Positions 16,478 through 24,471 of a DNA stretch of 49,330 bases are shown here, in pieces. The notes beneath the pieces were generated by a model that searched no databases, was not told the DNA's origin, and was given only the letters and a program-made list of their open reading frames with translations. The stretch comes from a virus. Numbering within the stretch: the stretch's first letter is position 1; each line of letters opens with the position of its first letter. Position numbers and translations under genes: made by a program. The stretch lies in the IMG/VR virus record IMGVR_UViG_3300026136_000011, positions 1-49,330 of that record. The stretch is one strand, 5' to 3'.

Positions 16478-17383
16478 TTAATTGAAGTTATCAGTAGTTG
16501 AGAACGATGGATCTGTGAAAGTAACAGCAGATGCATTAGTTGGTCTGAACGAACTCACTGTAAGAGTAGTTGTACCACCAACGTTTTCGTCAACCGGACC
16601 ACCAGTACCTGTTTGGTCACCTGAGTCATCATCGTTAAGTGTAACAATGAATTCTAAAACAGTTGAACTGTTGTCTTTTGCTGTAACGTTGAAATCGTTT
16701 TCTGCGTAAACTCCACCGCCACCTACATTTTTTGAGAATATAGTTTGGTGTGAACCTGTCATGTCAACATTACCAATTGAAGTTGTTGATCCTGAACCTG
16801 TACAAGTTGTTGCTGTTCTTCCAAACTTGATTGTACCTGCTCCTGAGAACAAGTTAGACCAAGAAGTTCCTTTTGAACCTGAACCTGATGATAGTCCTAA
16901 TGCTAAATGTATTTCTCCACCAGCATTAAAATAGTTTCTTTTGATGTCTGCTGATGAAAAAGTTACTGTGAAAGTAGTGTTGATTGTGTCTGGAGATGAT
17001 CCCCAAGCATTTGTTCTCTGTTCAGTAATTTTTGAAGTGGTAGTCATGTTACCACTGTTTGCAGTTAATCTGTTTGTTTCTGCCGTAGTCGCTGTTGCTT
17101 CATATTGTGCCCAACCTTTTTTAGTAGTTGAGTTATCTTCAACGATAGTATCACCAGTTGATGGTGCAACGATAGCCGTTGTTGCTGATCCTGTTTGGTG
17201 TAAAATACACTTGTTAATATCTGTTCTTAAATTTGCGATATGAGTTGCTGTTACTTCGTCACCTGTTGTAACTTGACCAGATGTAACTGATTGTCCATAA
17301 CCTTTATCACCTGATCCTGTTCCTAAAACGTTGGCTACTTTTGTTTGAATTGCGTTGTATCTACTTGCTGTTACTACTGACAT
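16478..17383 (-). CDS. Virion structural (tail/fibre-associated) protein
   Basis: This 301-residue protein is rich in Ser, Thr, Gly and Asn. The N-terminal segment SVVTASRYNAIQTKV, then beta-rich sequence (TTFTVTFSSADIKRNYF, GGEIHLALGLSSGS, TIKFGRTATT, ENDFNVTAKD), is of a kind found among T4-like marine phage structural proteins. It is the last gene of the fibre block. A 68-base gap precedes it with a clear AAGGAA ribosome site and late-type promoter motifs. It is probably a fibre or baseplate-attached protein; which one is not determined. Confidence 0.68.
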   Translation of the reverse strand: MSVVTASRYNAIQTKVANVLGTGSGDKGYGQSVTSGQVTTGDEVTATHIANLRTDINKCILHQTGSATTAIVAPSTGDTIVEDNSTTKKGWAQYEATATTAETNRLTANSGNMTTTSKITEQRTNAWGSSPDTINTTFTVTFSSADIKRNYFNAGGEIHLALGLSSGSGSKGTSWSNLFSGAGTIKFGRTATTCTGSGSTTSIGNVDMTGSHQTIFSKNVGGGGVYAENDFNVTAKDNSSTVLEFIVTLNDDDSGDQTGTGGPVDENVGGTTTLTVSSFRPTNASAVTFTDPSFSTTDNFN

Positions 17384-17415
17384 ATTTTAATTCCTTTTTT
17401 AGTACTAAATTCTAA

Positions 17416-17435
17416 AATTTATACTTGTATTTATT
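17416..17435 (-). promoter_or_regulatory. Candidate late promoter(s) before the 301-residue structural gene
   Basis: The minus strand holds AATAAATAC at 17435-17427 and TATAAATT at 17423-17416, each one mismatch from the T4 late core. They lie 33-52 bases before the ATG at 17383, with AAGGAA in between, so this gene would have a normal leader. Confidence 0.45.
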
Positions 17436-17451
17436 TATCGTTACTATTATA

Positions 17452-19059
17452 TTACACTTTTAGAACGCATTCTACAAGTTTTATTCCTTCATTTTTGTTG
17501 TTTTCCAGTGCTATTCCTACCAAATTAGCACCGTCATCTGCTAATTTTGAAGCAACTCCCTTTGTGTCGCTCACATACAAATTATCACCCTTATTAACTA
17601 CGCCTTTAACTTTGACTGGCACCCTTCCTTTTAGTCCAACTATCTGTCCAGCGATATCCTTGTTCATTAAGAAAGCAGGTTCTTTAGAAATTACTCCAAT
17701 TGGCATACATCCTGGAAAACTTTGTGTTGCTTCTTGTTCTCCACCTACGCAGATTACTGTACCTATTTCATATTGGACATCCGTAACATATTTCTCAGCC
17801 AAGTCAGCGTATTGTGCCGAAGTGGCTGTTGCGTGTACAACATTTGCTCTTATATCTATTAAATGTTTATCACGTAATTGGTTGGCTGATCTGTATGCCG
17901 TCCAAGCACCACCCGTATTTCCATAAATTGTTGTTCCATCGTCTTGAAACTGTTCGTCAAATACCCAAAAAGCATCTTGCACAGTTGCCGCTGATGGTCC
18001 TGCATCATTTTGAGCACTGTCGGCACCTCTGTTTACTTGGATACCTGCTTGATTAGGCAGACCCGATGGTATCAAACCTGACGCCGTTGAGTTTAGGACC
18101 AACATATTATCTTCAACAATCAAAGTCGAAACAGATGTTGATACTGTGTTACTTGCGTTCAATGTACCAGTGACCGTTAAATCTCCTGTTACTGTTGAAT
18201 TTCCTGATATTGCTAAAGTTGTACTAGGATTTAAAGTTAGTGAACCATTTGTGTTAGCAATAGTTGCCACAGTTCCTGAAACTGATACTGTTACATCACT
18301 GTCTTGACCTACTGTTAATCCTGAATCATTTAAGATTCCTAAAGTTCCGCTTGTTGTATCTCCAATATCTGATCTTAATAAACTTGAAGCAGAAATAGTT
18401 ACACCGCTGTCATTCAATGCCGCGGCTTCTGAGGCTATACCTTTAAATCTGTTTGATGATATTGATGTTGAAAGTGTAATACCTTTATAAATTGTTGCGA
18501 ATCCACCTGATGTTAGTGCCGCACCATTTGTTCCTGTACCTGGAGTAAATTCTTCTGCCGATACAACAAATACCACAGAGTCACCTGTAACACCTTTTAG
18601 TATAGATTTGTTTACACCTGTGTTTGATTCAACAACTTCTGGGACCATAGATGTAACTCCTGATCCAGCAACTGATGTTGGACCAATTAATATCCATGAT
18701 GTTCCACTGTAGGTGTATAATTGTTTGTTAGTGGTATCAAACCACATATCACCTAATACTGCACTTGCTGGTTGGCTTGTACCTGTTGTAGAACCTCCAA
18801 CTGGTTTCCATTTAGTTCCTGTGTATACATTTAATTGATTCGTTGATGAATCATACCAAACCTGACCTTTTGTTTTATTATTTGGAGCAGTAGTACTTGC
18901 AAAGTTTTCTAAAAGTGATACAAAGTTTTCATTTAACTTTTCACCAAACCCTGCGTACCCTTTTCCAAACAATGCAACATCACTTGTAGAGGTATCAATA
19001 GTACCATCTTTTAATGTTACGAGAGTTGTCCCGTCAGTTTTGTTTATTGTATACGACAT
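17452..19059 (-). CDS. Tail fibre-like protein, paralogue 3, with C-terminal chaperone-type domain
   Basis: This 535-residue protein shares its first 145 residues with the proteins at 20736-22190 and 22202-23722: NKTDGT.LVTL, GKGYAGFGE..NEN, then two copies of a W-Y/F-D...L..Y.G..W module ending ILIGP. This block is probably the attachment part. The middle is low-complexity beta structure, including SGNSTVTGDLTVTGTLN. The last 125 residues start with QYADLAEKYVTD and resemble the Peptidase G2-like C-terminal domain that acts as an intramolecular chaperone in some phage fibres. No usual ribosome site precedes the ATG. It is likely to be a receptor-contacting fibre. Confidence 0.75.
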   Translation of the reverse strand: MSYTINKTDGTTLVTLKDGTIDTSTSDVALFGKGYAGFGEKLNENFVSLLENFASTTAPNNKTKGQVWYDSSTNQLNVYTGTKWKPVGGSTTGTSQPASAVLGDMWFDTTNKQLYTYSGTSWILIGPTSVAGSGVTSMVPEVVESNTGVNKSILKGVTGDSVVFVVSAEEFTPGTGTNGAALTSGGFATIYKGITLSTSISSNRFKGIASEAAALNDSGVTISASSLLRSDIGDTTSGTLGILNDSGLTVGQDSDVTVSVSGTVATIANTNGSLTLNPSTTLAISGNSTVTGDLTVTGTLNASNTVSTSVSTLIVEDNMLVLNSTASGLIPSGLPNQAGIQVNRGADSAQNDAGPSAATVQDAFWVFDEQFQDDGTTIYGNTGGAWTAYRSANQLRDKHLIDIRANVVHATATSAQYADLAEKYVTDVQYEIGTVICVGGEQEATQSFPGCMPIGVISKEPAFLMNKDIAGQIVGLKGRVPVKVKGVVNKGDNLYVSDTKGVASKLADDGANLVGIALENNKNEGIKLVECVLKV

Positions 19060-19064
19060 AATTT

Positions 19065-19241
19065 TTAGTTAGATCCGTTATCTCTTACGTTAACCAAGAA
19101 ACTAACATCTCCTAATAATTTTATCAATATTGTAGCAGTTTCTGGATCCAAAATTGCGTCTATTTTTTCAATTTCTTCTCCTGTCAATGCTGTACTAACA
19201 TTGGAATTTATGTAATCTGCTACTTCCTGTTTTGTTGCCAT
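19065..19241 (-). CDS. Small acidic protein of 58 residues
   Basis: This short gene lies between two fibre genes. It starts at the ATG at 19241 with GGAGA nine bases ahead, and stops at TAA at 19065-19067, five bases before the next gene. The protein begins MATKQEVADYINSNV and continues as a helical, acidic segment (GEEIEKIDAILDPETA), then a hydrophobic stretch (ILIKLLGDVSFLV). Good ribosome site, tight spacing and codon use like its neighbours support a real gene. The function is unknown; a small fibre chaperone or virion component is possible. Confidence 0.62.
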   Translation of the reverse strand: MATKQEVADYINSNVSTALTGEEIEKIDAILDPETATILIKLLGDVSFLVNVRDNGSN

Positions 19242-19268
19242 TTTGTTTTCTCCATTACTATTTACTTT

Positions 19269-20732
19269 TTAATCGATGTCCGGATCGTATATCTGTAACC
19301 AATCGCCAAATCTCTTCTCTACGAACGGTCTTACTATAAATCCAACACACCAACAGAAACTTTCTCCTATTAATCTTGTTACTTTTCCTAGGATATCGCC
19401 CTGTTTTCTCACTCCCATTTGATATGCCAACTCATTTGCCCTTGCTTGAGCCAACATTCTAATAACTTTAATCACAAGTTTACCAAACCATGTGCCTTTT
19501 TTGTCAGCATTATTCATATATTCTACCAACGGTATTCCCCAGAACCAATAACCTATCTTTAAAGTTCTGCTCAAATACCTTACTGAAAACTCTTGGTCTA
19601 CTTTTAAATCCTCGGCACTGAACATACCTTTGTTTTGTAGCCAAGTACAGATAACACGACCACCGCCGCCGCCACCTGAACCTGCTGATCCTGATGTGCC
19701 TGCACCACCTGATGCATCTGCTCCACCGTTTGCTCCACCAAATTGTGAAGAGTTTGATTTGAAATTTCCGCCTTGTCCTTGTAATGTGTTGAACATTGAT
19801 TTCCAAGTGCCACCTACTTTAGTGTATCCGTCTGTAACTCTTTTCCAATTGCCACCTGTTTTAAAATACATATCTGTAATATTTTTCCAAGTGCCACCAA
19901 TTTTTACTTTTGCTTCTACTGTTGATTCAAATACTAATACAACTTTACCATTTCCACCTGATTGAGTTGCACCACCACCTACAGCAATTCCTGCCGCATA
20001 ATGAGATTCACCTGTTCCTCCAGGTGTTGTTCCTGATCCAACACTATTTGTTCCACCTGCTGGAACTAAATCACCTCCTGAAAAACCGCCAGTACCTCCA
20101 TGGTCTCCTGAACCACCATTACCGCCTTTTCCGCCAGTGTTACCTCCACCAGCACCACCGCCACCACCACCATCTCCGTTGTGGTTGGCACCTTTTTCTC
20201 CCAATGATGCAGGAGATCCTGTTGCTGTTTGTGAATTTGCGTTGACGCCAACAGTACCTACACTGTGTTGACCATCACCAGCACCGCCACCGCCGCCACC
20301 TGCGACAACAACTGGTCCTGGACTTGCGCCTATTCCAATATGGTCATTATGAATTTGTACTACAGAAGCACCTCCGCCTCCGCCTCCAGCACCTGAAGAT
20401 CCGTTTGGACCTGATGATCCTCCGTTACCTCCAGAAAACCCTGTTAAACTTTTTCCGTTAGCACCACCTGATGCTCCTCCACCACCTGATCCTCCAGCAC
20501 CACCGCCACCTACTGCGACTGTGATAACTTTCCCTGCATATGATGTTAGACTTAATGCTGTTTTTTTAACGAAATGTCCTGCGGCGCCTGAACGTCCTGG
20601 TCCAGCAGAGTCTCCTCCTCCACCGCCTCCAGCGCCTCCCCAAGCATAAACATCTACCGATGTTGTACCCGAAGGAATTGTTAGGTATTGTATTGTACCT
20701 GTATACGTGAATATTTTAGTGACTGTTGCCAT
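19269..20732 (-). CDS. Glycine-rich adhesin-like tail protein
   Basis: In this 487-residue protein the first 280 residues are dominated by Gly blocks (GGAGGGGGG, GGAGGSGGGGASGG) in a pattern like the polyglycine adhesins at phage fibre tips. Next come three copies of a 14-residue GGxWKxxTDxY unit, another Gly/Ser-rich stretch, and a unique 125-residue C-terminus that is aromatic and basic (YWFWGIPLVEYM, WCVGFIVRPFVEKRF). GGGAGG lies eight bases before the ATG, counted on the coding strand as GGGAGG. Polyglycine domains often contact receptors and vary between strains. A receptor-binding role is inferred. Confidence 0.72.
   Translation of the reverse strand: MATVTKIFTYTGTIQYLTIPSGTTSVDVYAWGGAGGGGGGDSAGPGRSGAAGHFVKKTALSLTSYAGKVITVAVGGGGAGGSGGGGASGGANGKSLTGFSGGNGGSSGPNGSSGAGGGGGGASVVQIHNDHIGIGASPGPVVVAGGGGGGAGDGQHSVGTVGVNANSQTATGSPASLGEKGANHNGDGGGGGGAGGGNTGGKGGNGGSGDHGGTGGFSGGDLVPAGGTNSVGSGTTPGGTGESHYAAGIAVGGGATQSGGNGKVVLVFESTVEAKVKIGGTWKNITDMYFKTGGNWKRVTDGYTKVGGTWKSMFNTLQGQGGNFKSNSSQFGGANGGADASGGAGTSGSAGSGGGGGGRVICTWLQNKGMFSAEDLKVDQEFSVRYLSRTLKIGYWFWGIPLVEYMNNADKKGTWFGKLVIKVIRMLAQARANELAYQMGVRKQGDILGKVTRLIGESFCWCVGFIVRPFVEKRFGDWLQIYDPDID
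19801..19898 (-). repeat. Tandem 42-base repeat in the glycine-rich protein gene
   Basis: TTCCAAGTGCCACC or its one-base variant recurs on the plus strand at 19801, 19843 and 19885, a period of exactly 42 bases. On the coding strand each unit encodes a 14-residue GGxWKxxTDxY module. The sequence between anchors has diverged, so the copies are old rather than freshly duplicated. Confidence 0.75.
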
Positions 20733-20735
20733 GGG

Positions 20736-22190
20736 TTACGCCTCCCTGACAAACCATATGTCTCCGTTAGCACCATCACTACCACTTGGAGCCGATGTAC
20801 CAATGTATCTGTGTCCAGCCAAGTTATTACTTCCATCGCTGTCTGCGTTTCCGCCTGATGTTACAGAGCCACCCCATCTTTTCAAAGATTCTGCAACCTG
20901 TCCAACTGATGCCGCTTTCGTATCTGAATCGCTTGTTGCTGATGTTATTGAGCTACCTGCCGCGTTCAAAGTTAGTGTAGTAACTTTAAGATCTCCACTT
21001 GACGCATCTGTTGTTAATGCTTTTGTACCTTTGTTTGCATTACCGTCATCTGTTAGATCTGCTAATCTTATTATTTGTGAATAAGAATTGCCATGACCTG
21101 CCGTCCAAAAGTTTTCTGATATGTCATAAAATAATCTCGCATCTGCTGTATCATCGGTTTCAACAATGATTCCTGAATCTGCTTCAGAGTTACCAGTGTT
21201 TAATTTTATGAAAGCATCGTCAATTTGTATTTCTGTTGTTCTTGATACTTCTCCAGACACTGATAAGTTACCTGTGATTGTGACATCACCTGTTATCGCT
21301 GTCGCTCCTGAAGAACCTGTGATTGTAATTCTTGGTGTTTGCGTTGATCCTGCTTTTGCAGAGATAATAACGTTTCCATTGCTGGCTGTGTTCGCAATAG
21401 TTAAATGGTTTGAACCATCTACTGACATTGTTACGTCTGAACCTGCACCTAATGTAAGTCCAGAATCATTAGTAATTGTCAATGCTCCTGTTGTTGTGTT
21501 AGCGGCATCTTTTCTCATAAAGTTTCCGCCTGCAATTAGTGACGCTGAACTGTTTGTTGTTCCTGATGTATCAACGAAAGATGCTGATGTGTTTGTTCCT
21601 TCAAACACTGCACTTAAATTCGAGTTTAATGTTAATCCTGCACTTATAGTTGCAAATCCTGATATTGTTGTTTGTGGTGTAAATGTTACAGATGAAACAA
21701 TACATACCTGTACATTTCCAACGTACATACTTGATATTACTCTGTCGACGCTTCCGCTGTCTGTTACAGTTTCAACTTTCCAACCTGATAATGTTTGTCC
21801 TTTTGTGTAAACTGGACCTACCAATATCCAAGCCGATCCTGAGTACAAATACATTTGATCATTTGTAGAATCGTGCCACAAGTCACCCGCTGATGCTGAT
21901 GATGGTTGTGTACTTGAAGATTGAGCACCTCCTGTTGGTTCAAAAGCCGAACCATCATATACTTTAAGTTGACCGTTGCTGGTATCGAACCAAAGTTCAC
22001 CCTTTAGTGGTGCTGTTGGTGCCGATGTTGAAGATGAATTCTCTAATAATTTTATAAGGTTTTCGTTTAATAGTTCACCAAATCCTGAATAACTTTTACC
22101 AAATAATGTTAAACTTGTTGATGTATCAATTGTACCATCAGTTAGTGTAACTAATGCTGTTCCGTCTGTTTTGTTAATTTCGTATGACAT
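20736..22190 (-). CDS. Tail fibre-like protein, paralogue 2
   Basis: This 484-residue protein has the shared N-terminal block of the three fibre paralogues (residues 1-130), with KGELWFDTSNGQLKVYDG and GDLWHDSTNDQMYLYSG as the two W-x-D modules. The middle carries TITGNLSVSGEV and DDAFIKLNTG segments like those of its paralogues. The C-terminus is different: the chaperone-type YADLAEKY domain is absent, and the protein ends PSGSDGANGDIWFVREA. This suggests that the tip domain was replaced. The glycine-rich gene starts only three bases after its stop. A late-type promoter motif lies 8 bases before its ATG and no SD is visible. Confidence 0.75.
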   Translation of the reverse strand: MSYEINKTDGTALVTLTDGTIDTSTSLTLFGKSYSGFGELLNENLIKLLENSSSTSAPTAPLKGELWFDTSNGQLKVYDGSAFEPTGGAQSSSTQPSSASAGDLWHDSTNDQMYLYSGSAWILVGPVYTKGQTLSGWKVETVTDSGSVDRVISSMYVGNVQVCIVSSVTFTPQTTISGFATISAGLTLNSNLSAVFEGTNTSASFVDTSGTTNSSASLIAGGNFMRKDAANTTTGALTITNDSGLTLGAGSDVTMSVDGSNHLTIANTASNGNVIISAKAGSTQTPRITITGSSGATAITGDVTITGNLSVSGEVSRTTEIQIDDAFIKLNTGNSEADSGIIVETDDTADARLFYDISENFWTAGHGNSYSQIIRLADLTDDGNANKGTKALTTDASSGDLKVTTLTLNAAGSSITSATSDSDTKAASVGQVAESLKRWGGSVTSGGNADSDGSNNLAGHRYIGTSAPSGSDGANGDIWFVREA

Positions 22191-22198
22191 ATTACCAG

Positions 22199-22206
22199 TA
22201 TTTATA
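22199..22206 (-). promoter_or_regulatory. T4-type late promoter TATAAATA
   Basis: The minus strand reads TATAAATAC, an exact T4 late core plus the usual C. It overlaps the stop of the upstream fibre gene and lies eight bases before the ATG at 22190. T4 late transcripts begin about six bases after this core, so the message would have almost no leader. Confidence 0.5.
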
Positions 22207-23722
22207 ACCTTCCTACACTTATTAAAATTACACTTTCTCCATTTGAATCACTATTTTCCATTGCTTTTCCTACAATAGAACCTAATACCGGCGTCATAGC
22301 CTTTCTGGCGTGTCCTGGTTTCTCTCCAGATGTTGTTAAAAGATCGCCTTTTGCTATCATTCCGTGTACTTTACATTTAACTTTTCCTACAAGTGCTATT
22401 GCTTGACCATCTGAATCGTTGTTCATCAAGTATGCTGGATCTTCACTTATAACACCTGCTACTCTTGTATCATTTGCAATAGTTGATTGTGTTACTTCTC
22501 TTTCTCCACCAAATATAACAACTGTACCTACTTCATACTCAGAGTCAGTTTCGTATTTCTCAGCCAAGTCAGCATATCTTGCCTGTGTGGCTGTTGTTGT
22601 TAAAACATTTGTAGATGGATTATAAGATAAACCTGTGTCTGTGAATAATCCTTGGTTACCTGTTGCACTTGTTACAAAGGTTGGATATACTGTTGTGTTC
22701 TCTGTATTTTTTGCTGATATGTTTACTTCACTTGCTTTACTTGAAGTTCCAGTAACGTTACCTGTAACGTTACCTGTTAAGTTTCCTGAAAACAATGTTG
22801 CTTTTACTGTACCAGTAACATCAAGTTCCGTTGTTGGTGTTGCATTTTTAATTCCTACTCTCGCAGTTGATCCATCTAATCTTATTAATTCTACATTTCC
22901 GCCTGCTCCAGAATTATTAACTTTCATTAAGATATCTTTATCTTGTTGACTGTTGACAACTGTAACATCATTAGATGCCACAGTAATTTGTAATTCTGAT
23001 TGGTCTCCTATGTAGATACCATCATTGGTATCGATAGTTAATCTTCCTGTTGTTGTGTCTGCCGCATTAGACAACAGATAGTTTCCTGCCGCAACTCCAC
23101 CTAATGAATCAGAGTTTGTTGCAGTACCATTAAATTTTGTGTCTGTGATCGCAGTTGTTAAAGTTATACCTTTTTTAATTGTTGAAAATCCAGTTATTGC
23201 AGTTTTTGGAATAAACTCGTCTTCAGAAATAATTGCAAGTAAACTTCCGTCATTGAATAGTTTAGTAATTTTTTGTGATGCATCAGAAGAATCTGTAATA
23301 GAATCAAAAGTAAATCCACTTGTTGTTGATGCTGGTGGTCCAACTAATATGTGAGATGAACCATTGTAGAAATACATTTGATCGACATCTGCGTCAATCC
23401 AAATATCTCCTGCTGATGGTGTGGAAGGTTCTGAACTTTGATATACTGCTCCACCCAATGGTTGGAAATTCGAACCTGAATATACTTTTAATCTTGCATT
23501 CGCTTCATCATACCAAAGTTGTCCTTTGATTGGTTTTGCTGGTGATGATGTGTTAGAAAAATTTTCTAATAGTGCTAAAAAGTTTTCTGCAATAGTTTCT
23601 CCGTAACCAGAATAACCTTTACCTACAAATTTAATATCCGTTTCAGTGTTCAAGACATTGTCTTGCACTATGTAAGATGCCACCGATGCCGATGTATTTG
23701 TTTTGTTTACCGTATAGGCCAT
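22202..23722 (-). CDS. Tail fibre-like protein, paralogue 1, with C-terminal chaperone-type domain
   Basis: This 506-residue protein has the shared attachment block (VNKTNTSASVAS, GKGYSGYGETIAENF, GQLWYDEANARLKVYSG, GDIWIDADVDQMYFYNG). The shaft-like middle includes GNLTGNVTGNVTG. The last 129 residues begin RYADLAEKYETDSEYEVGT and are homologous to the C-terminus of the 535-residue paralogue, matching the Peptidase G2-like type of fibre domain. AGGG lies nine bases before the ATG, contributed by the end of the upstream gene. It is the first of the three fibre paralogues in transcription order. Which one binds the receptor is not known. Confidence 0.75.
   Translation of the reverse strand: MAYTVNKTNTSASVASYIVQDNVLNTETDIKFVGKGYSGYGETIAENFLALLENFSNTSSPAKPIKGQLWYDEANARLKVYSGSNFQPLGGAVYQSSEPSTPSAGDIWIDADVDQMYFYNGSSHILVGPPASTTSGFTFDSITDSSDASQKITKLFNDGSLLAIISEDEFIPKTAITGFSTIKKGITLTTAITDTKFNGTATNSDSLGGVAAGNYLLSNAADTTTGRLTIDTNDGIYIGDQSELQITVASNDVTVVNSQQDKDILMKVNNSGAGGNVELIRLDGSTARVGIKNATPTTELDVTGTVKATLFSGNLTGNVTGNVTGTSSKASEVNISAKNTENTTVYPTFVTSATGNQGLFTDTGLSYNPSTNVLTTTATQARYADLAEKYETDSEYEVGTVVIFGGEREVTQSTIANDTRVAGVISEDPAYLMNNDSDGQAIALVGKVKCKVHGMIAKGDLLTTSGEKPGHARKAMTPVLGSIVGKAMENSDSNGESVILISVGRL
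22752..22787 (-). repeat. Three 12-base units encoding Gly-Asn-Val/Leu-Thr
   Basis: On the plus strand GTAACGTTACCT occurs twice in direct succession, followed by the diverged GTTAAGTTTCCT. On the coding strand this encodes the GNLTGNVTGNVT segment in the shaft of the 506-residue fibre protein. Such short in-frame repeats can change copy number by slippage. Confidence 0.7.
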
Positions 23723-23725
23723 TTA

Positions 23726-24457
23726 TTAGTACCCTGTATTACTTCCTGAAGTAGTTCCACTTACAATGTTTGAAGTACTTGCTTCCGTTGAACTTGTTTC
23801 AGTGAATGTTGTTAAACTTTGTATTCTTAAAGTATAATCAATCTGTATTAATCTGTTTAATGATTTTTGTACAGGGTGGAATATAACGTGAGTCAATAAT
23901 TTATTTGTTGAACCGTTTTCAGTTCCCTCCCATGACTTTAATCCTAATTCGTCAAATACATAATCGCCATTAAAATTTGTTGTGTTGTCAAATGCCGCTT
24001 GTCCTGTTGGTTCTCCATAATCTAAAGTACAAGTACAAACAATGTCAGTATACTTGTTACCTGCTGTATGTCTAACTTCCATTTTGTTTCTAGTTGTATC
24101 TCTGTTAGTTGCTGAATTATCATCAATCACTTTGTAATATGTTTGATTATAAAGTGTTGAATTTGAACCTGTTGAGTTTGGAGTAAGATAAGTTATTACA
24201 CCTGTTGGATCAACGGATGTTCCACCGTTACCAAACGCCATCTCGTGTACGAAACCTGTTGTTTTATTTGCTAATGAATTAGCCAAAGCCTGCGACATAT
24301 TTTCATAGTGTATTGCGTTTCTTTTGTCCACTATTACTTCGCCTGATTCTGGATCCCATATTTTGATATGTCCAGACATCATTACTCCAGATTGGTCGTT
24401 TGGAGTTTGATGTTCCGTGTTTTCTTTATGTTCTTCTGATTTGTTATCCTGTGTCAT
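23726..24457 (-). CDS. Conserved T4-like marine phage structural protein
   Basis: This 243-residue protein has a charged, probably disordered N-terminus (about 25 residues, Glu/His/Gln-rich). A conserved-looking core follows: GHIKIWDPESGEVIVDKRNAIHYENMSQ and then EMAFGNGGTSVDPTGVITYL, a pattern I associate with virion proteins of marine T4-like phages. It ends with a Ser/Thr-rich tail closing in SGSNTGY, like the end of gp6. It lies between the giant virion protein and the fibre genes, so a baseplate-to-fibre connector is plausible. An ATAAATAC motif six bases before the ATG could start a leaderless late message. Confidence 0.7.
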   Translation of the reverse strand: MTQDNKSEEHKENTEHQTPNDQSGVMMSGHIKIWDPESGEVIVDKRNAIHYENMSQALANSLANKTTGFVHEMAFGNGGTSVDPTGVITYLTPNSTGSNSTLYNQTYYKVIDDNSATNRDTTRNKMEVRHTAGNKYTDIVCTCTLDYGEPTGQAAFDNTTNFNGDYVFDELGLKSWEGTENGSTNKLLTHVIFHPVQKSLNRLIQIDYTLRIQSLTTFTETSSTEASTSNIVSGTTSGSNTGY

Positions 24458-24463
24458 CTAATG

Positions 24464-24471
24464 TATTTATT
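24464..24471 (-). promoter_or_regulatory. Late-promoter-like AATAAATA before the 243-residue structural gene
   Basis: The minus strand reads AATAAATAC, overlapping the stop of the giant gene and six bases before the ATG at 24457. It has one mismatch to the T4 late core. No Shine-Dalgarno sequence is present, which fits a leaderless transcript. Confidence 0.38.

Noticed and set aside
19604-20251. Alternative open frames on both strands across the glycine-rich gene
   Set aside because: They arise because Gly-rich codons lack stops in other frames. They have no ribosome sites and encode low-complexity His/Leu or Met/Val/Gln sequence.
21166-21810. Plus-strand open frame of 214 codons opposite a fibre gene
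   Set aside because: It lies wholly within a fibre gene that has clear paralogues. The Val/Ala/Pro-rich product mirrors Thr/Asn/Gly codons on the other strand.
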